64,000 nucleotides of DNA. It comes from Panaeolus papilionaceus (lineage: Eukaryota > Basidiomycota > Agaricomycetes > Agaricales). Positions 24,116 to 36,049 of this stretch are shown here, one piece after another. The position numbers were made by a program, and so were the translations under genes. Positions within the stretch are counted from its first letter, which is position 1. The number at the start of each line of letters is the position of its first letter. Below the pieces are notes generated by a model. That model did no database searches and was not told the DNA's origin. It was given only the letters and a program-made list of their open reading frames with translations. Location of the stretch: the NCBI GenBank assembly GCA_015501605.1, contig JADNRZ010000005.1, positions 372,001 to 436,000 of the forward strand, given 5' to 3'.

Positions 24116-25325
24116 TCATTCGTATTGAAGGAAGAGCGACTTTCCCCTCAGTCGAGCCTGTGGAATTAAAAGGATTTAGGAGAGGGAGTTTTGAAGCATT
24201 TTCGCTACATACCCGTTGAATATCGTTTCTGTTGGGTACGGGAAGGTTCTTCAAAGGTTGGCCACTTCGGTCGACGATGCTATAGTTGTATCCAGCGAGC
24301 ATGTACGCATCGATGACCTTTATTTCGAGCTTCGCAACCTTCCTTCTAGTGCATGGGCGTCGTCCTACAGAGGCTTAATCAACCGACGCGGACATGATAT
24401 GAAAACAAACTCACCTCCTCCCCACCCAAGGAAGAAGGACGTCCCCTTTTTGTCCTCCTCTCTTCCTGGTCCCAAGCGCAAAGGATCAAAATATTCAGGG
24501 TTGGCATAAATATCAGGGTCCAAATGGACATCAGCCACCGAATAGGCAACGAAATCTCCTACTTCGAGTGGTTCGCCTAAGTTTCGACGCAAGCTGCTCC
24601 AGCAAGTACGAGACGCATAGACTCCCGTATATATTTTTCGAGAAGAGAATCTAGTTCTGCTTTCACTTTATCTCTCCACTCAGGTTGCATTCCAACATAA
24701 ACGGTCACCCGGCATGCTATGAGCTCCGTTAGAATTAGCCAAACAGCGACACGTAAGCCGATGTTACCCCCATTGATCCTCGTATTGATTACACCAGTAA
24801 AGATAACATTCAGCACAAACTAATTAATGGGACAGAACCATTAGCTTCTCATTCGAGGTTTTCTGGTCATAGAAATCGAAACTTACGACGACGACGGCCT
24901 CCGTACTATATCCTTCGGAGATTAGAACATCGATCGCATCTGACGATAGAACAGACGCCCCGCGCCTCATTTCCACGATGGAGTAAAGCTTGGCGTACAG
25001 AGCCTTAGTGGCGTTGTCTTTGTTCCTCGACCTGCTCGGGACGATGGAAGAATGCAAAGCTTGTGGGGTCGAACTTGCTTCGAGGGTCCAGTACAGCAGC
25101 TGCGCCTCCCTAACGGCATCGATATCATCTGCAAGTTCTTTGCAAGTTGCCATCCTGATCATCATCTGGAATTGCATGTCTCTCGACGTCACCCGCCAGG
25201 CTATTAGGGAACACTTTATGTAAGGTCATCAGGCGCCCTCCTGTTACCAGATAAAAACACGCGACATTACGAAATTCTAAACGCCAATCACACTCGTCCA
25301 GTGCATCTATATAACCAAGTTTCAT
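24116..25325 (-). pseudogene. cytochrome P450 remnant
   Basis: Minus-strand P450 pieces in correct order. ARMATCKEL-type and SSDAIDVLISEG segments come first. Then FVLNVIFTGVINTRIN, the helix-I region, is followed by PEWRDKVKAELDSLLEKY, helix-K ESMRL (ExxR) and LRRNLGEPLEVGDFVAYSV. The meander/heme region reads FFLGWGGG then, across a clean intron, RRPCTRRK; the heme Cys is kept but the usual following Gly is Arg. The C-terminus is complete (stop at 24116-24118). Defects: one base missing near 24596 between helix K and LRRN; helix J' apparently deleted (DSLLEKY runs straight into IRESMRL); frame changes further 5'; no N-terminal membrane anchor. So a pseudogene with N-terminal truncation. The closest subfamily is not identifiable by eye. 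Confidence 0.78.
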
Positions 25326-26712
25326 CCATAACTAAATATTCAACGAAAGGAAACAAAGTAGGGCGATGATGCTTCAATGTCGATGCAAACTTCTGATAGA
25401 TCTAGACATATTCATGCAAGTCTTCGATGGAACAGCTTTTCATATATACAATATTTCTCTTTGCTACGCGACAAGGATTGAACCCATGAAAGAGCGGTTA
25501 GATACAGTAACTATAGGACCTGTTGAGGACAGTACGCATTTTGAAAGAGTGTTTGCAGTACAGAGTGCTGCTCGGTAAAATTTCGCCGCCGCTCATTCAT
25601 TGAGTTAAAAGCTCGGAGAAAACACCTGGGCCTGACCTGTCACTGGGGAAACGTTTGGTTTATCCGCCACATCGCTTCGTAGCTTCCATCTCATATGAGC
25701 AAAATGCTGACATGACTGTTTTGGATTGTGAATATGTATGATGAGCACACCATATGGCAGTATCGTTTACAAAAGAGCAGTTTAACATTCCTTTCAGGTG
25801 AAATGAATCCTTTTGTTCCTGCGATAAGGTGTACTAATCTGAAATGCCATGTGTTGCGGGGTAGGCTATTTTTAGCACATGCCGCTGATAGCAACGACCA
25901 CCTATTATTACGTTGCTGTTGTGTGTAGCCAACAGGGGTTGACGGGCTTGTGTACACAGGTTGAATGCTAGTTGTACGTCGATGCTGCACATGTGTACGC
26001 ATGAAATTATTTGAGGCCTACGGACCACGCCCCGTGTGCTTGAGGACTAGTTTACAAGGACCAAGTTCGACATCCGTTATCAGGACGCTCCAGTGTTCAA
26101 CCTTTCCAACACCAGAAGATCACAGTATCTGTTATTGTCATAGTTGCTGGTTCGAAAGGGTACTAGTATACTCCTCATTAGAAGCACAGAGTGCTGTATG
26201 GTGGTGTGATCTGCACCTCGTCTGATGCCATTGCCATTATGACCTGAACCGATGTAACGCAACCATCTACAGAAATTAAGAGTCAAAAATCAACTTTTCA
26301 GGTCACGACGATCCATGATACATGAGGTAGGATTGCAGGTGTCCTACCACTCCTGACAATATTCGCGTGGTTCGCTGATAACAACCGGGGTGTACAACGA
26401 TTGATCATGCAAAAGCCATCAACCAAGGACTATTTTTAGCGCTAGCCCACAGCTTCTCGATCACTGTCCTTGTGCGTTCAATATTCTGGCGGAATTACAA
26501 GCATTTTCAGGTATACCGAACCACCCGTCTCTCCGTTATCTCAATCTTTGAACCTCATTGTTGCATCTTCTATGGACAATCACGAGAATAAAACAGTATG
26601 ACCTTCAAGCTTTAATTAGATTTGGAATTCGGGATAAAAGGCAGTGAAAACTGGAGCTAGAAACTTATCTGCACATCCAGGTACCTCATTCCATTCGACT
26701 CTATCAGAAAAG
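25326..26712. other. intergenic, no gene seen
   Basis: 1.4 kb with only short open frames on both strands and no recognised domain. The last few hundred bases should contain the promoter of the M35 protease gene. No repeat or RNA gene recognised. Confidence 0.55.
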
Positions 26713-28004
26713 ATGTTTTCTAGTTCTCTCCGAGCAACCTTCATTGCCTTGACATCCCTGGCAATCGCTGTCTCCGCATCTCCCTCCCTCTCTCTTAAGG
26801 TTTCTGGTGAGTTATTTCTTTGGATAGCATCCTCCTTTCGAAATAGCTCGCTAATACACGGATTCTGCGCTGAATAGGTGTTCAATCCGTCCAGAATGTT
26901 GAGAACTTCACAGTAAAGACCGTCCTCACCAACACTGGTGACGAAACCGTCAAGGTCTTGAACGACCCTCGAGGACCATTGTCGAAGATGCCCACGGACA
27001 CCTTCACCATTACCAACGCAAAGGGTGACAAGCCTGCCTTCAACGGAATCAAAGTCAAATACGTTCCCGCAACCGCCGCTGCTAATGGTGGCTATACCGT
27101 TCTCGCTCCAGGCCAGTCGGTCGAAGTCGAGCACAGCTGTAAGTGCCTTCTCTTGTGACAAGAATTTAAGCCTGAAACTGATCCCGGATCAGTGGCCGAG
27201 GCCTACAACTTCAGCGCACCCGGAGAGGGAGCCTACGACATCACCGCCAACAACCTCTTCTACGTCGTCGATGAATCATCCAACATCGTCCCCATCCACG
27301 CCACTCACGCCAGCGACGCCCACAAGGCCAACCTCACTGGACGTCTCTCTGCTCCTCGTCCATCTGACAACTCCCTGAGCAAGCGCGCATCCTTCGTTAG
27401 CTGTAGCTCGACCCGTCAAAGTCAGCTCAACACTGCCATCTCATCTGCCCAGAGCTACGCTGCCTCCGCTCTTTCTTACCTCAACAGCCATACATCTTCC
27501 ACTTCTCGCTTCACAACCTGGTTCGGCACTTACTCAGCCGCCCACCACACTACCGTCACCAGCCACTTCAGCCTCATCAGCGGCGGAAGCTACGCCTCCT
27601 TCACCTATGACTGCACATGCACAGATGCCAACACCTACGCATATGTGTATGCCGGAACGTAAGTCTAAACTTATAGAAAACGCCGAACAAGCGCTAATGT
27701 CTTCTTCCAGTTATGGAACCATCTATCTCTGCGGTGCCTTCTGGAACGCTCCCAACACTGGCACTGACTCTAAGGTAAGCGTACATGAAGATGACATCAT
27801 TCGACACGCGACATCTTACCACAATCCTTATAGGCCGGAACTCTCATCCACGAGGCCTCTCACTTCACCCGCAACGGTGGAACCCAGGACTACGTCTATG
27901 GCCAGAGTGGTGCCAAGTCCCTCGCCATCAGCAACTCCAACCAAGCTGTCTTCAACGCCGATTCTCATGAATACTTCGCCGAGAACAACCCCGCTCTTTC
28001 TTAA
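26713..28004 (+). CDS. secreted M35 peptidyl-Lys metalloendopeptidase (deuterolysin family)
   Basis: Five-exon gene, join(26713..26806,26878..27138,27193..27658,27711..27774,27834..28004), 1056 nt, 351 residues. It has a signal peptide (about residues 1-22, hydrophobic FIALTSLAIAVSA). A propeptide follows with the family's NDPRGPLSK segment, and a KR processing site at about 182-183. The mature domain is about 168 residues, matching Grifola frondosa GfMEP-type enzymes (known family length 167). The zinc site is HEASH (301-305), with the aspzincin signature GGTQDYVYG (310-318) supplying the third ligand Asp314. Cysteines and the YGTIYLCGAFWN segment are present. Family enzymes are extracellular and cut before lysine; the exact specificity here is inferred. 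Tandem with a second copy 0.7 kb downstream. Confidence 0.92.
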
Positions 28005-28725
28005 ATTATGGAACAGCATTAGTATAAGATGTAGCTTTAAAAAATTGCGCTGTATTATACAAACTTTATTTCAGGGTTTTTGCATGGACATCTGGTATGA
28101 TGGAGCGAAGAGATCAAAGAACGAAAGTGACCCAACGCAGTGTGGTGTGCCAATCTCCCATTAGGCAGACTGCCACTGGCGCATTTTCCCTCGCAAGGCC
28201 CTAGTAGGCTGTCGGGAGCCTGAAAGCCGAAATTAATCAAAGATACATGAGTCCTTATATTAATTCATTGATTACCTTGTAAGTATCAGAGAAGCCTTGT
28301 GCGAGAACTTGCTATCAACGAACCTTCCCTGTGCAAGGAAGGCTGGTGGTCCAATCCTCGTTACTCTGACGAACCACAAGGCGACAAGGTCTGAAGTCAG
28401 GTCAAGGCTAACCCTCCCATCAACTCCTCTAATAGTTCGATGAAGGGCTAAGGGTGCGGGATGGCTGGCGATTTGCAAGGCAAGCTAATAGCCATTTTAG
28501 CCTGGGTGTCGCTTCCTAGAGTGCCATTATCTTCGAGCCATATGGGTATCCTGTAATAGATCAAGACGTCGCCTCTTCTTCGGACCACCTATCCCCCCAT
28601 CTTCCGTTGCTAAATAGTGCAGGTCTGCAAAGCTACAAGTTAATATAAGCATGCTCGACATTTCTCATAAATAGTACTGCGTGAAGAAATACCCACCTCA
28701 AGCTCGACACTCCCCTTCTCCGAAA
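28005..28725. other. intergenic between tandem protease copies
   Basis: About 720 bp separating the two M35 copies; no gene or repeat recognised. The 3' part just before 28726 is presumably the promoter of the second copy. Confidence 0.55.
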
Positions 28726-30001
28726 ATGCTCGCGCGTCCTTTCCAAACAACTTTCATTGTGTTTATAACTCTTGCAACCGCCGTTTCAGCAATTCCTTCC
28801 CTTTCATTAAAGGTCGTTGGTAAGTGATTCGGATATTCTGGTGACAAAGGCAATCAGTGAGACATCGACACACGGATAGGACTTAGTGCAGTGCATCATG
28901 TCGACAACTTCAAAGTGCACACCATCCTTACCAACACTGGTAATGAGACCCTTAAACTTTGAACGACCCCCGAGGGCCATTGTCGAAGGTGCCTACAGAC
29001 ACCTTCGTCATCATCAACGCGAAGGGGGGGAAACCTTCTTTCAGAGGAATGAAAGTCAAATATGTCCCCTCCACCCCCGCTGCTCAAGGTAGTTGCACCA
29101 TTCTCTCTCCAGGTCAGGCGGTTGAGGTGGAACACAGCTGTAAGTTGCTTCTGTTGTGGTGGTGGATTAAGCATGACAGAAGCGTCGGATAGTGGCGGAT
29201 GCGTATGACTTCAGAACACCTGGGGAAGGGTCCTACGACATCACCGCCAAAAATCTCTTTTATTTATTGGATGACCCGCAGGGTATCATCCCCATACGCG
29301 CCGATGTCACTCATGAGAAGCAGACGACGCGACTGTCTGGTAGACTCTATGCTCCCCGCCTAGTCACCGCACCATCAAAGCGCACAAACTTTCTTGGCTG
29401 CAACTCCAGCCAAGAATCACAGATATCTATTGCGCTCGTCAGTGCCAACAACTACGCTTCATCTGCACTCACATACCTAAATGGCCACCTCGCTTCCACC
29501 AAGCGATATACAACGTGGTTTGGTTCATACACATCTGTAAACCATGACACCGTTACAAGTCATTTCAGCAGTCTGAGCAGTCGGGGATATGCATCCTTCA
29601 CTTATAACTGCAGTTTCACAGAGAGTAACACCTATGCTTATGTATACGCCGACACGTAAGTCCAGAATTGGAAAAAACATTCATGTCTTAACGTCGTTTC
29701 CAAGCTATGGGACAATTTATCTCTGTGGTGCATTCTGGAATGCACCAAATACTGGAACTGATTCCAAGGTAAGCAGATAATAACACCATTAAGCAGGATC
29801 TCGGTCTCACCTTTCTATCGCATAAACTAGGCAGGAACTCTCATCCACGAGTCTTCTCATTTCACCGAGAACGGTGGAACGGATGACTACGTTTATGGTC
29901 AAGATGCTGCCAAAGACCTGGCTAAGAGTAAACCCAGCCAGGCGATCATGAATGCCGACTCTCATGAGTACTTCTCTGAGAACAACCCCGTCCTGTTGTA
30001 G
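28726..30001 (+). pseudogene. second M35 peptidyl-Lys metallopeptidase copy, frameshifted
   Basis: Tandem paralogue of the gene at 26713-28004 with the same five-exon structure: 28726-28819, 28880-29139, 29193-29655, 29705-29768 and 29831-30001. Signal peptide, KR processing site, zinc motif HESSH and GGTDDYVYG are all preserved. Exon 2 has lost one base near 28958 relative to copy 1, creating TGA at 960-962 of that kilobase (28960-28962) in place of Leu-Asn of the LNDPRGPLSK segment. After the lesion the original frame stays open with intact introns, so the mutation is young or is a sequencing error. Without it this would encode a full protease. I call it a pseudogene on the sequence as given. 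Confidence 0.8.
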
Positions 30002-31134
30002 TTGTATGAGTGCAAAGGACAAATAAATTTAATTCAAATTTGTTTACCCAAGTTCAAGGGTTATTTTGTTCAAATAAATTTTGATTTCTTCAATCACATT
30101 TTGCAGTGCGCTCCTGTTCTTGAAATCCAAGTCAGCGCCCCATGATTGAATAGCTATTTAAAACCCCCTCGTGTGCCCGCCCTTGATTTCCGTCAGCCAG
30201 CTCCGCACCAGAGCGATTTGGAGTTTGGCTATCGTCTGTACAATCCGTTGACAAGCCACATACGCCCTCGACCCATTCAGGAGGCATAAACCCCGTATAC
30301 ACGCAGCACAGAAGGTTCAAATTTCTCTATTTCTCCTCTTGCGTGCTCGCCAGAATGAGCACGGCCGTCAGGGTACAACCGTGATATGTAACAGGGACCC
30401 ATAATCGAAGTCGTCGGTTCTTGGAGCCAGATAGATCCAGCCAAGTTTAACGCCAACTGAGATTGTGGTCAGGAATATCATCGGAAGAGCGATACCGATT
30501 CAAATGCCTTGTGGCATGAGGAGAAGGACCCCTCCCTTTGTTGAAAGTCTTCCAACAATGACACCGATAGGGGGTAACAGGGGATGCTGACGCAGGACAA
30601 TGAAGACCTACCAATGTCTAACCCGTGTTGTAACGCATATACAACAATGCAGCAAAACGGCCGAAGGTGGACATGGTGGTAAGTGTTGTAGGAAAACAAG
30701 TCTGGTTCCGAACCTGCAATTGAAGTTGATTCATGTTTCCCACGTTACCAATTCTCAGATCCCAGACCTCATCTCGCTTTCCTTTTTTATTTATTTTAAT
30801 GATGACCACATAGCGGTCCTTGGCGGCCCTGCTACAGAACGATGAGCGCTTTGTAGGTTATCATTACATTTGATTAAGGATACAATGGAGAAACACTTAC
30901 TCGGATGACAATTCAGCCCTCGATGTCGAAATATGGGGAATATCACAGTGAATTTGTAAGTCACAAAAAAGATATCGATTCAACCTAATAGTAGCTATGT
31001 TGTTCAACAAATCTCAACGTCCATACTAAGTCCGAAGAAGTGCATCGACAACCCCGCTTCGTAAACTGTACATATTCGATCTGAATGGGGTCATGAATGT
31101 CACAGCTACGCAAACTTTACTGACTGCTGCTAGA
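30002..31134. other. intergenic, no gene seen
   Basis: 1.1 kb between two convergent genes. Short open frames only; no recognisable domain, repeat or RNA gene. Confidence 0.55.
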
Positions 31135-32809
31135 TCAATTAGGTGCCCATCCTCCACCAGTATGTTGGTCGGCCGTAAACCTTGCGTTTCCAACTTGTCC
31201 ACCGCTGCTCTGGATGAACGGAGGTGAAGTAACTAAGCTTTGACCTCCATTGGTGGTGGTGGAAGAGCCGTTACTGGCATTCCATTGACCTCCATTCTGA
31301 TGTTGCTCGACAGAAACGCTGGAAGCGTGGATGCCGACTTCGCCTGGGCCCAAGTTACCCTGCTGGGCGGATGTGACTTGGAATCCATTACCAGAGACGG
31401 CGACGTCAGTGCCAGTGGCCCAGCCTCCTCCATTGTGGTTGTCGACAACGAATTGCTGGCCTCGGACACTACCCGCGTCGAAGGTGATTTGGGTACCACC
31501 ACTGACTGCGTTGTTTGATGCTTGGTTGGTGGACCATTGGGATGTTTCGGTAGCACTATTGGACGATGTCGTGGAACTTTGGGTAGACTGCGTGGAATTT
31601 TGAGTAGTCTGCGTAGCACCTCCAGTAACTAGTGCCAGTTCGTTTGCAGCCTTAGTGGCAGTGGCTTGGCCATAGGTATTCGTAATGTTGCCTGATACAG
31701 CGACACCATTTCCTGAGGTAACGATTTGACCGGTGACTGCAACGGCTGCTTTGCCTCCTACGGTGCCGTTCTCAACTGCCGCACCATTGCCGACAACACC
31801 ATTCCCAGCATGTGCAGCGACGCCATTACCCTGGCCAACCGCGACGCCGTTACCGACAGAATGGGCAGAGCCAGTTTGCTTGACGCCGGCCTTGATATCA
31901 GTAGCAGTCCCACCATTGGTCTTGTTGATGGTCTTGGTGATGTCTGTAGGGGTGATCTTGTTCAAAGAGGTCATCAATGAGTCGAATAAACCACCACTGA
32001 GGCTACCATCGCTAGTGGCCGTAGTGCTGACGCTGGAAGCTAAGACCTCGTCCAAAATAACGGACTGCACGGCAGCCACGCGCAGCTCGAGGTTCGCAGT
32101 GAGCTCGTCGACGATGCGATTGACGGCGATGCTAAGCTCGGAGCGGATCTGTGAAGAGACTGTTTGGATGGTGAGACTACTAATTCGGCCAACAAATTCC
32201 TTGAAGCGGGCGTCTTTAGCGATCGCAGTAACGTCGGGTTGGGCAACAATGCTAAAGCGCATCCACGCGGCCTGAGAAAGAAAGCTAGCAAAGGCCTGGC
32301 TTTGGCTGGAGATTCCGTCAGTATGCATCGAGAAAGGAAAAGCGAATGAGACATACGCTGTGGCCAAAGCGGTGTTGTCCTTGCTCAACTCGGAGATAGT
32401 CATGAGAGACTTGGTGCTGGAGTGGAATTCGGATTTTGACTCGCTGGGTCGCTTGATTAGCATGGGCACGTCATCACATTTGGACGGGTTCCTACCTCTC
32501 CACAGCAGTGCTAGCACTAGAGCTCAAAGAAATCGAGCCTGTCGCGGATACAGCTGAAGCAGCAGATAATCTATTGAGACGAAAGAAAGGGGTAAAATTA
32601 GTGCATAATTGCAGCTTTTTACTGGTGAACCACGTACTCAGAGCTGCCGTTTGCGCCCTTTGCAAGGGAGATGCTGTGAAACATATTACCTGTGAGTCTC
32701 GATGCCGCTATCGACTGCCAAGTAAGGACGCCTACCTGTTAAAGGGTTGAGTTTTAACATTCAGTCCGTTGCCGGTACCGGCGAATTGGACGGATTCGAC
32801 GAGGGCCAT
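31135..32809 (-). CDS. Gly/Asn/Thr-rich protein of unknown function, copy A
   Basis: Five-exon gene, complement(join(31135..32305,32357..32443,32496..32570,32638..32673,32736..32809)), 1443 nt, 480 residues. The paralogue at 49442-51094 has exons of 74, 45, 75, 87 and 1138 nt with the same phases, which supports both models. Layout: N-terminal MALVESVQFAGTGNGLNVKT; a predicted helical region of about 100 residues (SQAAWMRFSIVAQPDV, RISSLTIQTVSSQIRSEL, AVNRIVDELTANLELRV); then a Gly/Asn/Val-rich section of GNGVA-type repeats. A Ser/Thr/Gln stretch follows, and a C-terminal region has two related units ending GGGWATG and GGGWAPN. No signal peptide or membrane segment. I recognise no known family. 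It is well expressed-looking: a clear TATA box and compact 5' leader. Confidence 0.82.
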
Positions 32810-33230
32810 TGGAAAGAATAACTTGAAGTACGGTAGACAAGAGAAGAAGTATTTGATGTTGTAAAGTCTGAGGGAATGAGCGTTTTCTGTGCTGCTTTTA
32901 TAGACAACAGAGACTCTTTTTCTTTTACGTTTTTATTTGAATTCCTTCTTCATCTTTCGAGGTATATTCCGCTCTACACTCCAACAATAACTTTGACAGA
33001 TCGAATCCACCTACCAAGGTTAGAACGTGGGATTCTGAGGTACCAAACAAGCGCTGATGACATAATTGCTAATTCGAAACACCGCCTCTGAGTATGAAAA
33101 TATTGGCCGGCTTGATGCGTTGTTGTTTCATGGACAGGTAAAAAGTCGAAAAGGTTCCCCATCAGTGAGTAAGAAACGCAGAATCTACGTTCTGACAGCA
33201 GGCATGGAGATATTTTAGCAAAATGATCGG
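32810..33230. repeat. promoter-side block of the inverted gene duplication (copy A)
   Basis: Inverted homologue of 49030-49441. Shared pieces in order from the start codon outward: leader and TATA box; GAGCGGAATATACC-type segment; ACCTACCAAGG with TTAGAACGTGGGATTC; GGTACCAAACAAGCGCTGATG; CCGGCTTGATGCGTTG; TACTCATTGA-like and GAAACGCAGAATC; and CATGATCATTTTGCTAAA at the outer end. Confidence 0.75.
32896..32902 (-). promoter_or_regulatory. TATA box of copy A
   Basis: TATAAAA on the minus strand, 87-93 bp upstream of the start codon at 32809. It is followed by a leader (GCAGCACAGAAAAC) that is nearly identical in the paralogue's promoter at 49354-49360, so it is conserved between the copies. 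Confidence 0.7.
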
Positions 33231-34403
33231 GTAACCCTGAAACTATATAGACGTGGTGTTCTCGCGGCAGGTTCCTGCGGTCTCACGCCTACCTTATGAT
33301 CTTTGTCGAGTGGTAACTTCGCAATAATGTCTATCAGAGAAGCCCTTTCTTTACAGAAGCACCACCGGAGTTATGCCTATCTACTATGGCTATATCCAGG
33401 TTGTATTCGATTCATTCTCATATCCATCAAGTTGAAGTTCGTTCTTGTGGCTTGTCTGTAAATGGGCCCTGCAGCTGGTTACTTACCCAGAAGCTGTCCG
33501 ACACAAACTGTGCAACCTTCATTCCGTATCCCCGCTAACATCCCTATATGATTGATATATTCAAAAAACATGAACTTGAAAGGTAAACATTGGCGTTTGG
33601 TCATTGTAATTAACGGGCTAACGTTGAACTCTTAATGTATCCCCGGGCCCAAAGCTGCCAGACTGATGCGCCCAAAATAGATCTTATACATAGTGATTTC
33701 TAGATCATTATAGTTGGCCAAGGACGATCTCCGAAACTAGTACCTTACTAAAAGCGCGTTTAATCAGTTGTTCCTATCGGACACTGTCGCCTCCGTCCCT
33801 GTTTTATCCTGTTTTCTGTGGTACATATCAATAGGTCGAACAAGAAGAGACGAGTCAATCATGCGCGTTTGCACGTACACTTTAATTTAAATTAATTCTC
33901 ATAGCGAAGGCTATATTCAGCGACACGAGCTTGAATCCTTTTTAGTTTTCCGGCGCTTTTGCAACCCCGGAGTCTCTTATAATTTCCCCGCCTGGTAGAT
34001 GTCTTGCGTGACGTAGTTTTCTCCTTGAACTTTGATGTTGAGAGTGTATTTTAACTCTATGCCATTAGTACCCTTCGTATGCAAGGTTCAAATAGAGCAT
34101 CTTGCTGTGGTACTCTGTTACTAAAGGGACTACGTGCGTTTCTCAGATGTTGCTGAAGGCATCGGGACCCACTCAGCTCCGTACAGCTTCGGAAAGGCGT
34201 GCGATAGTCTACAAGGATGAATTGACTCATTTTTACTCTGGGACTCTCGTACTCGTTTCTGAATAATGCAATTGAAATCAGCTATGACTATATCCGAGAT
34301 ATACAATATGGAGTGGGAGATTGCAATTGTCCTACATACACATGTATCTCACAAATACATGACCAAACCGGAGCGAACCACCAGAGAAACACTTTCTTGT
34401 ACA
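33231..34403. other. intergenic, no gene seen
   Basis: 1.2 kb without a supported gene on either strand. Nothing recognisable. Confidence 0.55.
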
Positions 34404-35060
34404 CTACTTGAAAATAGAACCAAACCAGCTGGATACCGGGTTTCCGTAATCTCCACTCCACCACTTCTCCACAGGTCGGCCGTAGTCTCCCTTCATCCAA
34501 TTTTCGACTGGAGTACCATACTGACCACTTCCCCAGTTTCCGACTTCAGTAGCAACTGCACCAGCCACCTTTCCTGCCGCGGGTAGTACGACGTCGACTA
34601 GTATTCCCCACCCGTGGATAAGAACCAGTGCGCTACTGGCCGCATTGGTACCCCCACTGCTCATCTTCCACAATGCCACCAAGGAGCCTATGAGAGAAGT
34701 CAAGGTAAGAGTCAACGTGAAGAAATCTCTCTCTACACTAGGCTTACTAGCAGCATTTACGCTTCTCGGGGCTCCAAACCCAGTCATGATGAGGTTGGGG
34801 ATACAGAGCAGGACAACACCGATGAGGAAGACGGCAGTTTCGAGTGGGTGCTCCCTAATATGCGTGGTGAGGGCATCCATCATGGATTTGTAGAAATTGA
34901 CGTCGGTAATGGTACCAAGAATTTTGTGAATAAGATCTGTCTGGCTCTGCTTATTCAACGCGCGAAGCGACCCGGAGAGGCCCTGTACTTGTTTGTCGCC
35001 ATTTTCTCGAAGAAAACCGTTGATGATGTGTTTTATGTCGGCGCCGTCGAGGTTGGCCAT
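34404..35060 (-). CDS. small membrane protein with C-terminal YG-x-PV-x-x-W triple repeat, unknown function
   Basis: Single-exon open frame of 218 residues starting at ATG 35060. N-terminal amphipathic region (DIKHIINGFLREN, GLSGSLRALNKQSQTDLIHK), then hydrophobic segment AVFLIGVVLLCIPNLIM near residues 75-91. A second segment LTLTLTSLIGSLVALW lies near 115-131 and a weaker one around VLIHGWGILVDVVLPAAG. The last ~45 residues contain three 12-residue units: GQYGTPVENWMK, GDYGRPVEKWWS and GDYGNPVSSWFG. I do not recognise the family; a distant link to fungal IFI6/IFI27-like small membrane proteins crossed my mind but lacks the Gly-rich core. Length, continuous frame and regular repeat argue for a real gene. 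Confidence 0.65.
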   Translation of the reverse strand: MANLDGADIKHIINGFLRENGDKQVQGLSGSLRALNKQSQTDLIHKILGTITDVNFYKSMMDALTTHIREHPLETAVFLIGVVLLCIPNLIMTGFGAPRSVNAASKPSVERDFFTLTLTLTSLIGSLVALWKMSSGGTNAASSALVLIHGWGILVDVVLPAAGKVAGAVATEVGNWGSGQYGTPVENWMKGDYGRPVEKWWSGDYGNPVSSWFGSIFK

Positions 35061-36049
35061 ACTTGATGCTAAGGGAGTACGGATGGTAATGTGTAGACAC
35101 GGACGTCGCAGAGGGGATGCTGAGTGACTCTGAAAAGAGGTCAGCTTTTATGCATCATGATATAGAGGAAATGAAAACAGCGTTTCCGGCTCCCTCTCTG
35201 TGCACGCAGCTTGGGACCACACTATTGGGACCCAGAAGACATAAATAGGGCGATTTCGAACGGAAATGAAATCTATGCATAGAAGAAAGCCTTATCGCAA
35301 GTGTCTCCAATACTCTTCACATTTTCTCGTAAATGCTCCTGAGCCTCAACGCAATATTGTGGTGTCTAGTATGCTCCATCCTTTCAATGGCAAAAACGCA
35401 ACCCCCCTCGTCGAACATTGCTTGAACGTACCTTGGGCATCAGACTCCCAAGGCAAGAACCAGAGTAACAAAAAATGTTCAAATAAGATATATAGAGAAT
35501 TTTGGCTCGTTAAAATCGTTATAGTTGGTGTAACCTCATGCCCCTTTCATACTGCGGGCTTGGGCGTCTATTTGCACATGTTCTCCTTGAGGCGTAGTCC
35601 GAATGACGGCGATAGGAGACGAGGGGGCACAAATTTAGGAGTGCAGTTGTCCTTCGTGTTTCTCTTTAGAAGCACTGGGCACATCGTATCCATGTGACGT
35701 GGACAGGTGTTCATAATAATAATTCAACAAAGTCGGAGGTTAAAGCCGTGGGATTTTACTTCCATCAATGCATCAACCCTTCACTTCGGATGAACACCTA
35801 AAATGAGTCTCATGCATTTGATTGAATTTTACAAGGGTGTGAGGTACTGTACAACAGCTAGTATTACAACGATTTGTATTTTCCGAATGTCCAAAAGTGT
35901 CCGTGAATTCAATCCATGAGCATGTGTTAAGGTGGCATCTGCCACCCTCATCCCATCGTGCGGTTGTGCCAGCAATCCGCCCCTAGGTATCGCGAGTCGA
36001 GTGAATGTGATAATTGGGAATGGAGGAATTAAAGAATGAACGAGCGAAA
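35061..36049. other. intergenic, no gene seen
   Basis: About 1 kb between two minus-strand genes, holding the promoter of the small membrane protein. No convincing coding signal. Confidence 0.55.

Noticed and set aside
25430..25520. Possible tRNA on the minus strand (GGGTTCAATCC resembling a B box near 25485)
   Set aside because: No matching acceptor stem or anticodon arm at the right spacing; the resemblance is limited to the T-loop-like word.
26616..27161. 181-codon minus-strand frame over the M35 gene
   Set aside because: Antisense shadow of the protease exons; codon structure and introns support the plus-strand protease.
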